Shown one piece after another: positions 11,698-23,373 of a stretch of 64,000 nt of DNA. The number at the start of each line of letters is the position of its first letter. The stretch's first letter is position 1. The notes beneath the pieces were generated by a model. The model had not been told where the DNA came from. It worked only from the letters and a program-made list of their open reading frames with translations, and did not search any database. The stretch is taken from assembly GCA_034359265.1 (NCBI GenBank), contig CP136890.1, positions 88,685,501 to 88,749,500 on the forward strand, given 5' to 3'. A program made the position numbers and the translations under genes. This DNA comes from Canna indica (lineage: Eukaryota; Streptophyta; Magnoliopsida; Zingiberales; Cannaceae).

Positions 11698-12510
11698 GGG
11701 CCTATTTGGTTAGCGAAACCAAGTCTATTTTTATGGTTTCAATTTTACTAAAACTAAAACTGCTTACGAAAACGTGTTTAGTTTAGTATTTTCGTGAAAC
11801 TGAATCGAAACCAGAATAAAAACGAAACCAATTTTCTTAATAAAAATGAAAACAACAGAATGTTGTTTTCTGTGGTTTCGAGACTGTCGATTTCGTTATC
11901 AAAATGATGTGACAACTTTGTAATTATAAATATTTTTTTATAAAATTAATTAATTTAAAAATAAATCAAACTATATCGAATTTTTAAAAATAAAAATAAA
12001 AATCATCATTTTTAACTCAAACTTTTATCTTAAATTTATAAAATAATTAAACCAATTTATATCTAATTGACTCAACTCAATTTTCTTAAAGTTGGTCTAT
12101 TTATAATTTAATCAAACCTAATTTTATATCATTGGACTTATTTTTTTAAAAAAATTTATAATAACTATTAATTAATTTTTATATCTAATTGAATAAAAAA
12201 ATCTTAAATTATCAATAACTTAATTAATTAAATTATTTAAATATTTTGTAACCATATTAACAAATATTTAATTTTGTAAACTAACTAAATATTTAATTAC
12301 TATTGAAAATGTTCAAGAAAAATTAATATTATTTTTTATAATCAAATAAATATTTACTGGTTTCAACTAACTAAAATTGATGTTGTTTTTATTAACCAAA
12401 CGCGTTTTCAGAAAACTGAAAACTAGAAACCAAAATCAAGTTTTCGAAACCAAATTTTCAATTTTACTGAAATCAAATCAAAAAATAATTTTTGCTAACC
12501 AAACAACACC
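11698..12510. mobile_element. Harbinger/Tourist-like non-autonomous element (813 bp)
   Basis: The terminal inverted repeats are GGGCCTATTTGGTTAGC on the left and, reversed, GGTGTTGTTTGGTTAGC on the right. They are flanked by a TAA target duplication (11695-11697 and 12511-12513). Inward, both ends carry inverted similar words such as GAAACCA and TTTCAATTTTACT. No transposase is present. The 3-bp TAA/TTA duplication fits PIF/Harbinger. Confidence 0.75.
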
Positions 12511-12513
12511 TAA

Positions 12514-15440
12514 TGGCTCATCGATCTTTTCACTTCAATTAGCTCAACCTTTTATCCTCTTCTTTTTCTTGAAATGAAACATTAAAAATGCGTGCAGCCT
12601 TTTATCTTATATGAAATAATTCTCTTCTTCCAATTTTTAATTTTTTATGCAGTGGTAAAGGAACAACTCCAGCCAAAGTCAGAGGAATAAATGAATAAGT
12701 CCAGGTCAACGTACGTAAAGGAGAAGAGACCCACAATGTCCTTAAAAGTCAACATGGAAGGTTGGTCATCACTCATTCACTCCCTCTCTCATGCATTAAT
12801 TGCATGCTCTGGTAATTCATTTAACTTTTATTTATTAACAAGCCAAAAGATCGAAGATGATGAGGTGAATATTCTTCTAATCTTCTTTACGAGGAGAATG
12901 AAGGAGATAGAATGCTTGCTGGAGAGTATGTATAATTAATTTGGACATATTTAATTGATGAATAATTAATGTTGCAGCAGGTTATTACTTATTAATCAGT
13001 TCAGTGAAAAGGTTATACATCTGCCATGCGCGCAAACGCGGCATATTAATATTAATATGTGATTAACGATAATATATGTTTTATTTATTTTCCTAAATTT
13101 TCCTTAAATATTTGATATAAAAAAAATTAATTATTCAAACATATATCGAATAATTTATCCACAAAAGTCTACGCAATTTTACGATACGAGCATGAATAAT
13201 AGCATAAGACATGTATTGAAAATAAAATCAACATGAGAACTTTAGATGTAAAAATTTAATGAAGAAAATTTTGAACTTAAGTCAGAAACTAATAGAGAAA
13301 GATTTTAAAAAAATTATTTAAAAAAACGAGTTTTATTTTTAGCCGTTACAAAAAAAAAGAGGATAAACAATGCATATAAAAAACTAAAAATGATATTCGA
13401 ACCTAATATCTATAAATAAAAAATTAAATGATTAATTAATGAATATATCACGACTTTTCATTTATTTCAAATGCAGACTTCAACTCTTGATTCGTTTCAA
13501 TTGTATCACACCGTCAGACTCGAGTTAAGATTTTCGTTAAACTGCTGATCCGACATCGATGACATGTCAACTTAAGTCCAGTCAGTCATTAATTTAATAT
13601 ATAAAAATATGTAATATGACATATTAGTAAGTACAGTAATTTAATAGGTAACAAAAATAAAATATCTTCCTTTCTTTTAAAAAGTAAAATAAAAATGTAG
13701 AATAAAAAAAATATAATTAAAAGGTAAAATAATTTAAATAACAAAATTAAATAAAAAATTAAATATATTTTTTAAAAAAAAGAAAGGGCACCCAAGTGAT
13801 GGCTGCTCTTTCTTTATTTTTTTAAAAAGAAAAGCAAAGTAAAAATGAAAAATAGAAAAACAAATTTATGAACTTGATTAAAAATATTAGTTTGATTTGA
13901 AGTATTAATTTTTTTTCTTTCTAATATGCATATATGAATTTGATTAAAAAATAAGAAAACAAAAAAGTAAATTTAAAAAAGATAATAATAAATATACTAA
14001 AAGATAATATGAAATAATACTATTAAAATAAAAAAAATTAAAATTGTATGAGAAATAGTAGATAGTTAATAATATTATAAATTTAGAAAATAAATTTTAA
14101 AGTAAAAAAGTAAAATAAAGGATAAAATGATGTATAATATAAAATATGAAAATGTGTATATTTATAAAATATATTTTATATCAAAAAAATATATATTAAA
14201 ATGTGTGAAAATTTTGGAACGATAAAATCATGCAATTATTTTTGCTAACAATAATTTGAAGGAATTTTAATTGATTTAAAAATTTAATTACATTCAAATT
14301 AAATCTGATTAAAATTGAGATTTATTCAAATTTTAAATTATATTATTGAATCGAATAAAAATATGATCATAAATTAATCAAATTATGAAATTTCTAATTT
14401 TAATAGGTAATAAGTAAAATATAATAATATTGTTAAATATCTATTAAAAAAAATATAATTTAATACTACCAAAATAAAAAAATTAAATTAAATTTGAAAT
14501 CATAATAATAACTAAAAATATAAAAGAAACAAAAATTAAAATAACTTATTAAAAAAAATGTATTTAAAAAAATTAAAATCGAAAAGTAGAATAAAAATAT
14601 TATAAAATTAAAAAGTAAAATAATTCAAATAACAAAAATAAATATTAAAAGAAGAAGAAGAAGAGAGGGACAAATGGAGAGAGCTGAGAGTCCTCTGTAC
14701 GGACCACACCGTCCATTTCCAAAATTACTACGGAGTTAATAAATGGAGAATACTCAAAGTTCTTCAATAATTATAAGGGAGCGAGACAAGGGACCCATAT
14801 CCTTTTATCTATTTGTTATGATGCAAAAATTAAGTGCAAAACTTACAGAAAAAGAGACAAATAAAAAAAATAACAAAGCTTTCAGATTTAAATGTCTTAA
14901 GATCATTCATCTATTCTTTGTGAATAACATTATTATGATAATAAATTATTGTGAGAATTCTTACAGAAGCCTAAAGAAAGTATCGAAGGTTACTACCAGA
15001 TGACCAACCAAAAGATTAAACGAGGAATAAAATACTATTTCTTATGTGTCACTTATTTTCTTATTTGGTTGCAACTTATAGACAAAAAATGATGGGTCAT
15101 AAGGAATAGATAAGGAATATTATTTTTTACCTCAACCCAAGAAATAGTATTTCTCATCTACTCTTTATGATTTTATCAATATTATTCTCTAATATTTGTA
15201 ATATTACACAATAATATAAAAAATAAATCATTAAATTAATTTTAATAATGGGATACCATAAATAGATAATTATAATTTTATTATCAAGTATTATTTTAAT
15301 ATTTATTTGTTTAAAGATTGAATTAATTTTTATGAAAATAAAATAAATAATATTTTTTTATTTTAATTTAACAAATTATTTTACATTAATTCATATTATT
15401 ATTATTAATTAGAATACATTATAGTACATTTATTATACTT
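12514..15440. other. AT-rich intergenic stretch, no gene seen
   Basis: Very AT-rich, with many A and T runs. The open frames at 12691-12939 and 14743-15003 have low-complexity or incoherent products and no recognisable domain. A less AT-rich patch at 13480-13600 (around CACACCGTCAGACTCGAG) looks like a relic of a transposon end, but no partner end was found. Nothing else is supported. Confidence 0.6.
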
Positions 15441-15443
15441 TTA

Positions 15444-15886
15444 GGCCCCGTTTGGTATCCTGTATAAGCCTCTTGTATAGTATTAAAATAATACTATACA
15501 ATGTTTGGGAATGATATTAATTAATACCTGCACTAAAAATAGTTCCTCATAAATAATCATAAGGTGTATTAATAATACACTCTCAAAGCTCTTCATTAGT
15601 CTGCACTAGAACTTTTAATATTTTTTATACTCATTTTACCTCCAGCCAAATATTTAAAAATATATTAAAAATAATTTTAATTTATCAAATATTTTTCATG
15701 ATAAAATATATTATATAATTTTTATATTATATTATATTATTATAATATAAAAATATAATATATAATATATATTATATTATATTAATATGTGTGCACCAAG
15801 CACTATATAATAATAGTACAATACAAGTTAGTACTATACAGGTTAGTCAATACAGACTAATACTATACGATGTACCAAACGAGCCC
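15444..15886. mobile_element. Tourist-like MITE (443 bp)
   Basis: It begins GGCCCCGTTTGGTATCCTGT and its reversed right end reads GGGCTCGTTTGGTACATCGT. Both sides carry the 3-bp duplication TTA (15441-15443 and 15887-15889), the signature of PIF/Harbinger Tourist MITEs. The interior repeats words around TAGTACTATA and is non-coding. Similar AATAGATAAGGAAT words on both sides (about 15100 and, inverted, about 15960) suggest it may have landed in an older inverted-repeat element. Confidence 0.85.
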
Positions 15887-16350
15887 TTAGAAGAGTATTT
15901 TAGTGATTTTCATCTCAATTTCTTATTTATTCTTTATACTAAGCAAATAAAATAATACTATTCCTTATTTATTCCGTTCATTATCTATTTTTATTTTTTA
16001 TGATTTCATTTTATCTGATCAAACGCACTCTTGATGAACCGGAAGAGAATCTCACATTGCAAAGCAAGCGGGGGATTAGGAGCAAAGAATTTAGAAAATG
16101 TTAAAATTGCTATTAAAGAAAAAAAGAATATTTCCCATGTTAAATCGAAAAGGTAAAAATGTGAACTGAGGTCCTGAACTTGAGGTATGAAGGAATTTAT
16201 CCACGGATCAAGACATAGATGGAGAAATATTAGTTGGGAAATGAAAGGCACAATCAATGCTATGGGAAGACTAAGGAATGGACTGTAAATTAAAATTGAA
16301 AATGACAGGAGTACTAGCATCCAAACTGACCATTCACTACTAGAAAAATG

Positions 16351-16678
16351 GTCATCAGCAACGGCTGAGCCGTTGCAATAGCGCCGTGACAGAAAGTCGC
16401 GTTGCTGATGACTTAGCAACGGCCGCTCGGGCCGTCGCTCAAAACATTATCAGCAACGGCCGCTGGGCCGTCGCTAAAAATATTATCAGCAACGGTTTTG
16501 CCACAGACCCGGAGCCGTTGCTGATAACATTAATAGCAACGGTCGCTGAGTCCGTAGCAACACCGTTAGTAAAACTCCGTCGCTAAGCCGTTGCTGTAGG
16601 TCATCAGCAACGACTTTCGATACACTTTTAGCAACGGCTTTCCCACGGACGCCCGTGGGAAAGCCGTTGCTGATGACA
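16351..16678. repeat. CACTA left subterminal array of inverted GCAACGGC motifs
   Basis: The motif ATCAGCAACGGC and its complement recur about a dozen times, arranged as short hairpins. The strongest has 19-bp perfect arms (16630-16648 and 16653-16671) around a 4-base spacer. In En/Spm such subterminal repeats are binding sites of TNPA; that role here is inferred. The array itself starts with GTCATCAGCAACGG and ends with the exact reverse complement of those bases. Confidence 0.9.
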
Positions 16679-16975
16679 AATACCTGCAACCAGAAAATTT
16701 GAAAATTTCAAATTTCCATTGATACATTGATACATTTATCTGATACATAACTCACACACCCATACCCTCATACACACATTCATTCACACATCACAAACAC
16801 CTCATACACATTCATTCACACATCACAAACACACCAAGATATACATCAAAACAATTATATTTATATTCATAATTATCCACGATAGTATAAACACAATTCA
16901 AATGCAAAATTGAAGTATCAATATCCAAACAAAATAAGTTAAACAAGTTCAATATCCAAACAAAAAATCTCACGA

Positions 16976-17927
16976 TCACGATGGAGGATGGTCTGGATTA
17001 TATGGCGGGGTCTGGAGCGCTTGAGTGTACACCGGCGTGGACTGACTCGAGGACGATGGATTAGATGATGCCGAAGAGATGCCTGCTTCGGGATGACCTG
17101 ACAAGTTGCGTAGCATAGCTTCTATATTCGCCATCGTCTGACTCTGGCGCTCCATCAACTCAGTCTGACGCGCGACCGTCTCCTCTAGTGTCCTTATCCT
17201 ATTACTATGATCATAACTGGATCTGGAGGTGGACGGCCGCTCACCAGCGACCGGAGGGGTCGGTGCCCCAAGTGGCCCTAGTACGGCTCACGCATGACCA
17301 CTATCTGCGAAGCCATATACGCGGCCATGGTCCCAGCCACCTGCGGCCTCGACCCACGATGCTGCGTCAAAGTCCTCGGGGGTACCCCCGCGCTGCACCA
17401 CCGTCTGGCTGTAGGTCTCCTACTCGAGTTTGATTTTTTGTTTAATATTTATCATAAAACTTAAATTATAAATATATAATGAATAATTTAAACAAATATA
17501 TAATTACCATAATGTATGCAGCGCGGTTGTGGATGTACTCCCCAGTCCCATGTGCTCGACGGTGAGTCCGCTCAAACACCGCCATCGGGGAGGGTCGCTG
17601 GACACTCCCGTCATCCGACACCGTCGTCTACATTTACAAAACAAATACATTAATTAGTACACATAATAACAAATAAAATATATAATTAAAAGATATACTT
17701 ACCATACGATTTGCGTGCACTGCAAATGCAACAGAGCCGCCGGTGTGACGCGCTGCTCCCCCCGACATGCGATTTCTAGCCGCATTCCGAGAAACCTCCT
17801 GCCATCGATCCGTCGACCATATCCCCACGAGCTGGTCCCATATATCCGGAGTAATCCAACCAGGGCCGTATCCCCGAGTCTCCGCGATGTTAGTGGTCCC
17901 AGCTCGGGCCATCGCTTGGGACCGAGT
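16976..17927 (-). pseudogene. TNPA-like CACTA protein (Transposase_24 family), one internal stop
   Basis: Three exons can be joined in phase on the minus strand: 17927-17703, 17627-17508 and 17419-16976. Donors GTAAGTAT and GTAATTAT and acceptors ending CAG, TAG and TAG are visible. The joined frame is about 262 codons. Exon 1 contains the family pattern Trp-Asp-x-Leu-x-x-x-Trp...Arg-x-x-Met-Ser-Gly-Gly...His-Thr-Gly-Gly-Ser. Exon 2 carries Val-Phe-x-Arg-Thr-His-x-x-x-x-Gly-Thr-Gly. Exon 3 has Gly-Arg-Val-Tyr-Gly-Phe, then a Pro/Ser linker and a likely coiled coil (from about 17200) rich in Glu and Gln. A TGA at 17290-17288 breaks exon 3. The N-terminal part is missing or unrecognised. In En/Spm the counterpart binds subterminal repeats. 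Exon limits are inferred by eye. Confidence 0.72.
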
Positions 17928-18177
17928 CTGCCCAAATAACTATAAAAACGTAAGTGCAGTACAAATAACTATATTCCCAAATTATCCAATCAGGGACAAT
18001 TCAAGAATTGTACGTCGTATAAAAGATCATCTACTTCTTTTACACGAACATACAATTCCCGAACGGATCTAAGGTTTTGCTAAATCATATCCGATTCGTC
18101 GATGCGTACGTGAAACATATCAACTCGTCGGATGGATGATTATTTTCTAAATGTTTCGAGACAGTTCGAGTCCATAT

Positions 18178-18359
18178 TGGACGATTTCGGCGCGCGTCCG
18201 AAGTGGACGATTCCGGCGCGAGTCCGAATTGGATGATTCCGGCGCGCGTCTGAAGTGGACGATTCCGGCGTGAGTCCGAATTGGACGATTCCGGCGCGCG
18301 TCCGAAGTGGACGATTCCGGCGCGCGTCCGAATTGGACGATTCCGGCGCGCGTCGGAAA
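18178..18359. repeat. Minisatellite, seven 26-bp units, alternating variants
   Basis: Seven head-to-tail units of exactly 26 bp fill 182 bp. The unit is TGGACGATTCCGGCGCGCGT followed by CCGAAG or CCGAAT. Units 1, 3 and 5 end AAG and units 2, 4 and 6 end AAT, so the array behaves as a 52-bp dimer; unit 7 ends AAA. It lies in the CACTA element, upstream of the TNPA-like frame on the minus strand. Confidence 0.95.
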
Positions 18360-18451
18360 TTAATTTAAACCCTAATAATTAATCTAACAAATTAAACAAT
18401 TAATCTAAACAATTAATTAACAATTATAAAATAATTAACTAACAATTTCAA

Positions 18452-18458
<7 letters not shown>

Positions 18459-18493
<35 letters not shown>
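18459..18493. repeat. TA microsatellite
   Basis: An uninterrupted run of AT dinucleotides inside the CACTA element, between AT-rich intron-like sequence and a GC-rich block. Confidence 0.95.
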
Positions 18494-18496
<3 letters not shown>

Positions 18497-18825
18497 TCCG
18501 GCGCCGGAGTCCACCCTCCGGCGCCGGCGTACAGTGGCCGGACACAATGTCCGGCCACTGTAGAAGGTCCGGCGGCGGCCATAGGCCGACCGCCGCCGGC
18601 CGAAACCCTAGAAATAGGGTTTCGGTCGGATTTTAACATCTCCGGCCGAAACATAGAGAGAGCCGGCCGGCCGATCAACATACCGGCAGCAGCGGCAGCG
18701 GCAGCGTCGGCGAGAGGCGTCGGCGTCGGCAGCAGCGGCAGCAGAGGCGAGAGGCGTCGGCAGGAGCGGCGGCGGCAGCAGCGGGAGGAAGAAGGGTCGG
18801 GCGCGAGAGCGTGCCCTATATAAAC
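18497..18825. other. GC-rich CACTA internal block
   Basis: This block contains palindromic CCGGCGCCGG-type words, an inverted pair GTGGCCGGACA / TGTCCGGCCAC (about 18533-18557), and imperfect GCAGCGGCAG/GGCGTCGG repeats at 18680-18790. Open frames here are by-products of composition. It may be promoter or leader of the TNPA-like gene, which is transcribed leftward; this is inferred from position only. Confidence 0.5.
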
Positions 18826-18827
18826 TT

Positions 18828-19097
18828 ATCAGCAACGGCTCACTCGCCCGTTAGAACGCCGTTGCTGATAAGTTATTATCAGCAACGGCTCACTTATCCG
18901 TTAGCAAGCCGTTGCTGAATATTAAAAAATCAGCAACGGCTCGCCTTTCCGTCAGAAAGTCGTTGCTGATAATTAAAATAATCCGCAACGGCTCGGTTTT
19001 CCGTTAGAACGCCGTTGCAGATACAGATATCTGCAACGGCTTGGGCGGCCGTAAGAATGCCGTTGCAAATAGCAACGGCTTGAGCGGCCGTTGCTGA
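18828..19097. repeat. CACTA right subterminal hairpin array
   Basis: At least five consecutive imperfect palindromes of about 40-48 bp, each running from CAGCAACGGCT through CCGTTAG to AGCCGTTGCTG or a close variant, spaced by short AT-rich linkers. It mirrors the array at the left end. Confidence 0.92.
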
Positions 19098-19117
19098 AGA
19101 TCAAGTTTCTAGTAGTG

Positions 19118-19901
19118 CTTGGATTAGTTGCATTCCAATCAATTGGTGGCCAATTAACCTATATAAATATGGAGCAAATCATGATTATCATGATTATGTT
19201 TGGGGAAGATATCTCAAAGATTATATGCCAAACTCATATAGCAAGAAGAGAGGTGGTAGATAAGCGCGTGTGGATCAAGGGTGAGTAGGTTCGAGTACCT
19301 TGTATTTTTTATGATATTCGGATCATATCCTATATAGGATTGATTAGTTCCTAATTAAGTTTTGTCTTGGACCCGACATATCTTAATTTAATTCGGGTCT
19401 ACTCGAATTCTATCCCGATCGGATAAATTTCAATTCAACCGATTTCAGATTAACTCGGTACCCATGCACAGCCCTAGGTGTGGTCTCTCAATGGGAAATG
19501 TAAATTAAATAGTAAGGTGGCTTACAACTACTTAAAAACATAGATAGGGAAATGGACGAGAGTGATGCACGTGGACTAGAGGTTGATATGGAATCTAGAG
19601 GTTGATATGGACTAGAGGTTATTCATCTGGAAACTAATGCAAAGAAGGCTCCTTAATTACTACTGAAGTGGTTGCTTAAAAGAACTAAGGTGGAGGCGCA
19701 TAAATGCTTCATACGTAACGAAGAAAATGACAACATCAAACATATATATATTGAATGATCGTAGCTTGGTTGTCGAGTTCTCCGAATGAAGTTGAGCAAT
19801 GACTAAGGTACAAATTTGAGTACAAATTAATTAAGATAAATGGTGGCACGACAAATGGATGGAGGCCAGAAGGCAATAAGGTGGGAATGGATTTGAAGAT
19901 T

Positions 19902-19943
<42 letters not shown>

Positions 19944-20171
19944 GAGTTGTAGCCGTAGGACACGGGTATCTAATTACGAAGGAATAGAAATGAAAGGTGT
20001 TTCAGATATGGCATTACCTTATTGAGTAAAGTGATGACCAATCGATCAGGTTTCATATCGTTAGTCAGATTTTACCAAATTCGGTTAAATTTTCATAAAA
20101 TCAGTCATGGGCCAAGTTTTGGAAACACTAGTTATGGCACGAGTGGCTGGCTGTCCATATTATACGTTATA
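19118..20171. other. Intergenic, TA microsatellite at 19905-19938
   Basis: No coding sequence is supported. A pure TA run sits at 19905-19938. A short direct duplication of CTAGAGGTTGATATGGA occurs near 19580-19610. The rest shows no recognisable feature. Confidence 0.6.
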
Positions 20172-20232
20172 CATTATATACCAAGAGGATAGAAATGATG
20201 GCATTGATGAAAAGAGCGTATAAAGCACATGT
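20172..20232. repeat. Second copy of the window-start fragment
   Basis: It matches bases 1-73 in the same direction, including an exact 20-base block (20191-20210). It lacks two short insertions present in the first copy. Bases 20233-21760 hold no gene that I can support. Confidence 0.7.
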
Positions 20233-21759
20233 CTTGGCATATGTAGTGTAGAGAATGGAAAAGAGTACGTGCGAGTTACATAATTGTAAATGAAATAAAT
20301 TGACTGGTTCTTTAATTAAAAATAATATATAATAATAAAGCTGTGAAAAAAGGGGGACAAGTAAGATAACTAATAAATCAATGCAAGTCAGAGTAGGACA
20401 GATGAGATGAACCTGGCTCAATTTTGCATCAGCATTCACAATTTTTTCCAACAAATTAATGGAAGGCAAAGTGGACTGATAGGATGTGCTACGTACGAAA
20501 GCATTTCACACACCACGCTTAAAGCAGACGAAAGACGTTGTCGGAAACAAGTAATTGTAACTAATTAATTAATTAAAGCTAGGAACCAATCTCTTTCCAT
20601 TAGTGGAAACCGATATATATATAATTATATATGCATGAAGATCTGATGAAACAGGAAGCCCAGCTGAGGAAGGAGTCTCATTCCTGCTAACTAGCCTTTG
20701 GAATTTTGCTTTAAACTTTAAAGCTAAAGAAGATTGAAATGCCTCCTCCTCTTAATGCGCTCAGGCTGTATCAGCACCCGGCCAATTAAGTGTGTTTTTG
20801 ATCCATTCCATGTTCTAGTTGCAGTCTTGTGTGTCTTCTTAATAACCACGTGGCCGTTTGGCTGCAGCACATGGAATTGCTTTAATTTGCTATATATAAA
20901 AGAATCGAGGTAGAATTGAAAGAGTTTGGATCAATTAGAATAAGAGATTTGGAGAAATTTGAAGGAGTTAATTTAAAGGAAAAAGATTTCAAAGAGATTG
21001 GAGGAGTTTGGTAATGAATAAAGACTAAATCAATTTTTATAATTGAACTATTATACTCTCATAATAATAATAATAATCAATTTGAGTTAATTTTCTTCTC
21101 TATTGCATCATTTAAGTGTTGAATATACTTTTAAAACTTTTTCCACGTTCTAATAATAGTAATTAATGTTCTCAAACAAATTCAATATTTCTTTGAATGA
21201 TTTTAAGTAGAGTTATATAGTATATATACACTTGATTATTTGAACTAAATTTACTTATAAATGTCTTTTATGAATAATTATCATTGTTATTTTTAAAGTA
21301 TCAAACTCAAAAAAACCGAACCAAAATTTAAAGTAAGATTGGAATTCAAATTGAACAATAAATCCACTATAAAATCTAATAATATATAGACTATTTGATC
21401 ACACCCACTTAAATTATTAAAGTGTTAAAAGCAACAATTAAAGCTTGAATGATAATTCCATCACTTTGTACAGTTAAAGCAACGATTGATCACTTTGTTT
21501 CCCTTTATTTTGGAATATCAATAGATCAAATTTTCTTTAGTACTTGAGTCTAGCCGGACCTAATTAACTACTGATCGATCATATTTCATTTGACTCCAAA
21601 TTATAGATTGAATGCTTAAGCTCGGGTTGAATTTAGGTTAAAAAAGATTTTTTGGTACTTGATCTAATTAATATCTTAAATATTTATATGGCTACACTAA
21701 GTTTGAAATGGTTAATTATGTTTTAATACCTATTGATCTTTGGATTTGTCACGTAATCA

Positions 21760-22250
21760 AGCCATGCTAGGTCAAGTCAAGAGGTGTTTGAGCGCGTGAG
21801 CTTGTATACGATGATTCGAGCTTAAACTCAAGCCAAACTAGCTTTATGCAAATTTAGAAATATTGTTAGGCGTGAATTCGATCAAATGTATTAATTAGTT
21901 TCAAACGGATCAACTCAAGCCAAACTTTATGTAAGCTTGAAAATATCGTCTTCGAGCTAGTTTATATTTTTCCAAACTCGATAAAGCTTGATTTACAATC
22001 AAGTTAATTTATTTAAGCTCAAACTCAAACTCAACTTGTGAACTTATGATATGAACTTATAGATATAAATATTAATTATATGCATATATTATATATAAGC
22101 TCTCGAGCTTAGGCTCATGATCAACTTAATTATGAGTTGAACTCTTAAAAGCTTGCTTGAGCTCTAGCTCAATAATTCAAATGAGCTGACCTTGACTCTC
22201 AAGCCAAAGTCAAGTTGCTCACAAGCAACTTGGCTCATTTACAATCCTAG
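21760..22250. repeat. Degenerate AAGCTCGAGCTT-rich repeat
   Basis: The words AAGCTTGA, GAGCTTAAACTC and CAAGCCAAACT recur in both orientations. The right edge reads GGCTCATTTACAATCCTAGG, like the end of a common non-autonomous hAT-type plant repeat. The left end was not found, so this is probably a truncated copy. Bases 22251-23310 contain nothing else recognisable. Confidence 0.4.
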
Positions 22251-23317
22251 GTTTGTAGATGTGACTGAGGAATCCAAGACATTTTTTAATTAGATTTCAT
22301 ATTTGGTAAGGGAATTAGGCCCTCATGGACCCGTAAAATCCAACTAATCATATCTCTCGCCCAAAATTCCATCAAGATTAGCCTTCGATCGCACTTGAGC
22401 TATACGAGCCCAAGAGGTCCATCGCCCTTGGCATGGGCCCGATGCAAGTCATCCTCCTCCATTTTGATTGGACGTGTGTATAGCATGTGTCAACATCATG
22501 ATATTACTAAGAAAAGACTAAAAAGCACGTTAGAAAATGATCAAAATGCCTTTAAAATTCATATAAAAAAGATAGACCCCGCCCCCTTAGTGGTGAGAAA
22601 TCTTTTCATACATCTCGTACTTTGGGTTGACATGGGCATACCTTTCGCCCCTACCTCTCAAACTCTTACTAACTCGATCTTTAAAAGACCCAACTTCAAG
22701 GATACTTTTGCATGTATCAATTAGGCTAGCTCAACTCTAGCTCAATCATGTCCGATCGATACAAATTGAGACAGCCTAATCTAATTAACTAGCTGCTATA
22801 GATGGGTACCAATTAACCATATTAATTTTTATGTTAAGGTGTAAATGAAGTAGCTAGTCCATTAGTGCTTTTAATCGATTCATACATTGATTTCCATCAA
22901 TTCGGGCAACAAAGATAAGCATATAATATAATTAAGCTGGTCATCCCTGCATGACTTGGATGAGTGAATGATCAATTAAATTGAAGGACAACAATATATT
23001 ATTCTTCAATTCTTTTAGATGTAGGGCGGTAGGGGCATTGTCTTATAAAGCATGAGGCAGTACGTTGGAGTCATCCGCTTCTTTCCTTTTTATCACGAAT
23101 AAAGCAAAAGATGAAACTTGAAAGGACCATCACCCACCTTTCCTAGTTTCCAACATCATCATATCCTCACAACACTATCCAATCGACCAATCCTAATTAT
23201 TCACTTTATTTCAAAATTAAATCAACATTAAAAATATATACTTCAAACTGTTCAAAATAGGATTTAATTTCACAGCTCAGTTAAATGCACGTCTAATCAC
23301 TTATTCACTTGCAATAA

Positions 23318-23326
23318 TATAAAAAG
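23318..23326 (+). promoter_or_regulatory. Likely TATA box of the amino acid permease gene
   Basis: TATAAAAAG lies 48-56 bp upstream of the ATG at 23374. It would give a short leader of about 20-30 bases. Confidence 0.6.
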
Positions 23327-23373
23327 GGACCACGGCCTCACAAGAAGCACCTGAGTGATCAGCAAGCCAAAAC

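Larger units (their letters stand above)
16335..19117 (-). mobile_element. CACTA (En/Spm) element, non-autonomous, 2.78 kb
   Basis: The ends are CACTACTAGAAA (16335) and, inverted, CACTACTAGAAA (ending 19117), the classic plant CACTA terminus. Flanking triplets are ATT and CTT, so the expected 3-bp duplication has one mismatch. Both subterminal zones are packed with inverted GCAACGGC motifs. Inside, on the minus strand, is a spliced TNPA-like (Transposase_24) gene. The large TNPD-type transposase is absent, so mobility would depend on another copy. It also holds a 26-bp minisatellite, a TA microsatellite and a GC-rich leader-like block. Confidence 0.92.

Noticed and set aside
16006..16419. 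137-codon minus-strand frame with hydrophobic product
   Set aside because: It runs across the CACTA left end and its hairpins, has no recognisable domain, and its start lies inside the element.
16351..16678. Regularly spaced palindromic repeats, superficially CRISPR-like
   Set aside because: Plant nuclear DNA with CACTA ends outside the array; spacing and units are irregular, as in subterminal repeats.
18448..18835. Arg/Ala-rich frames in the CACTA element
   Set aside because: Produced by GC-rich simple repeats and a TA run; no family pattern.
22395..22724. 109-codon frame
   Set aside because: No domain, no splice context, and no conserved pattern; looks like chance.
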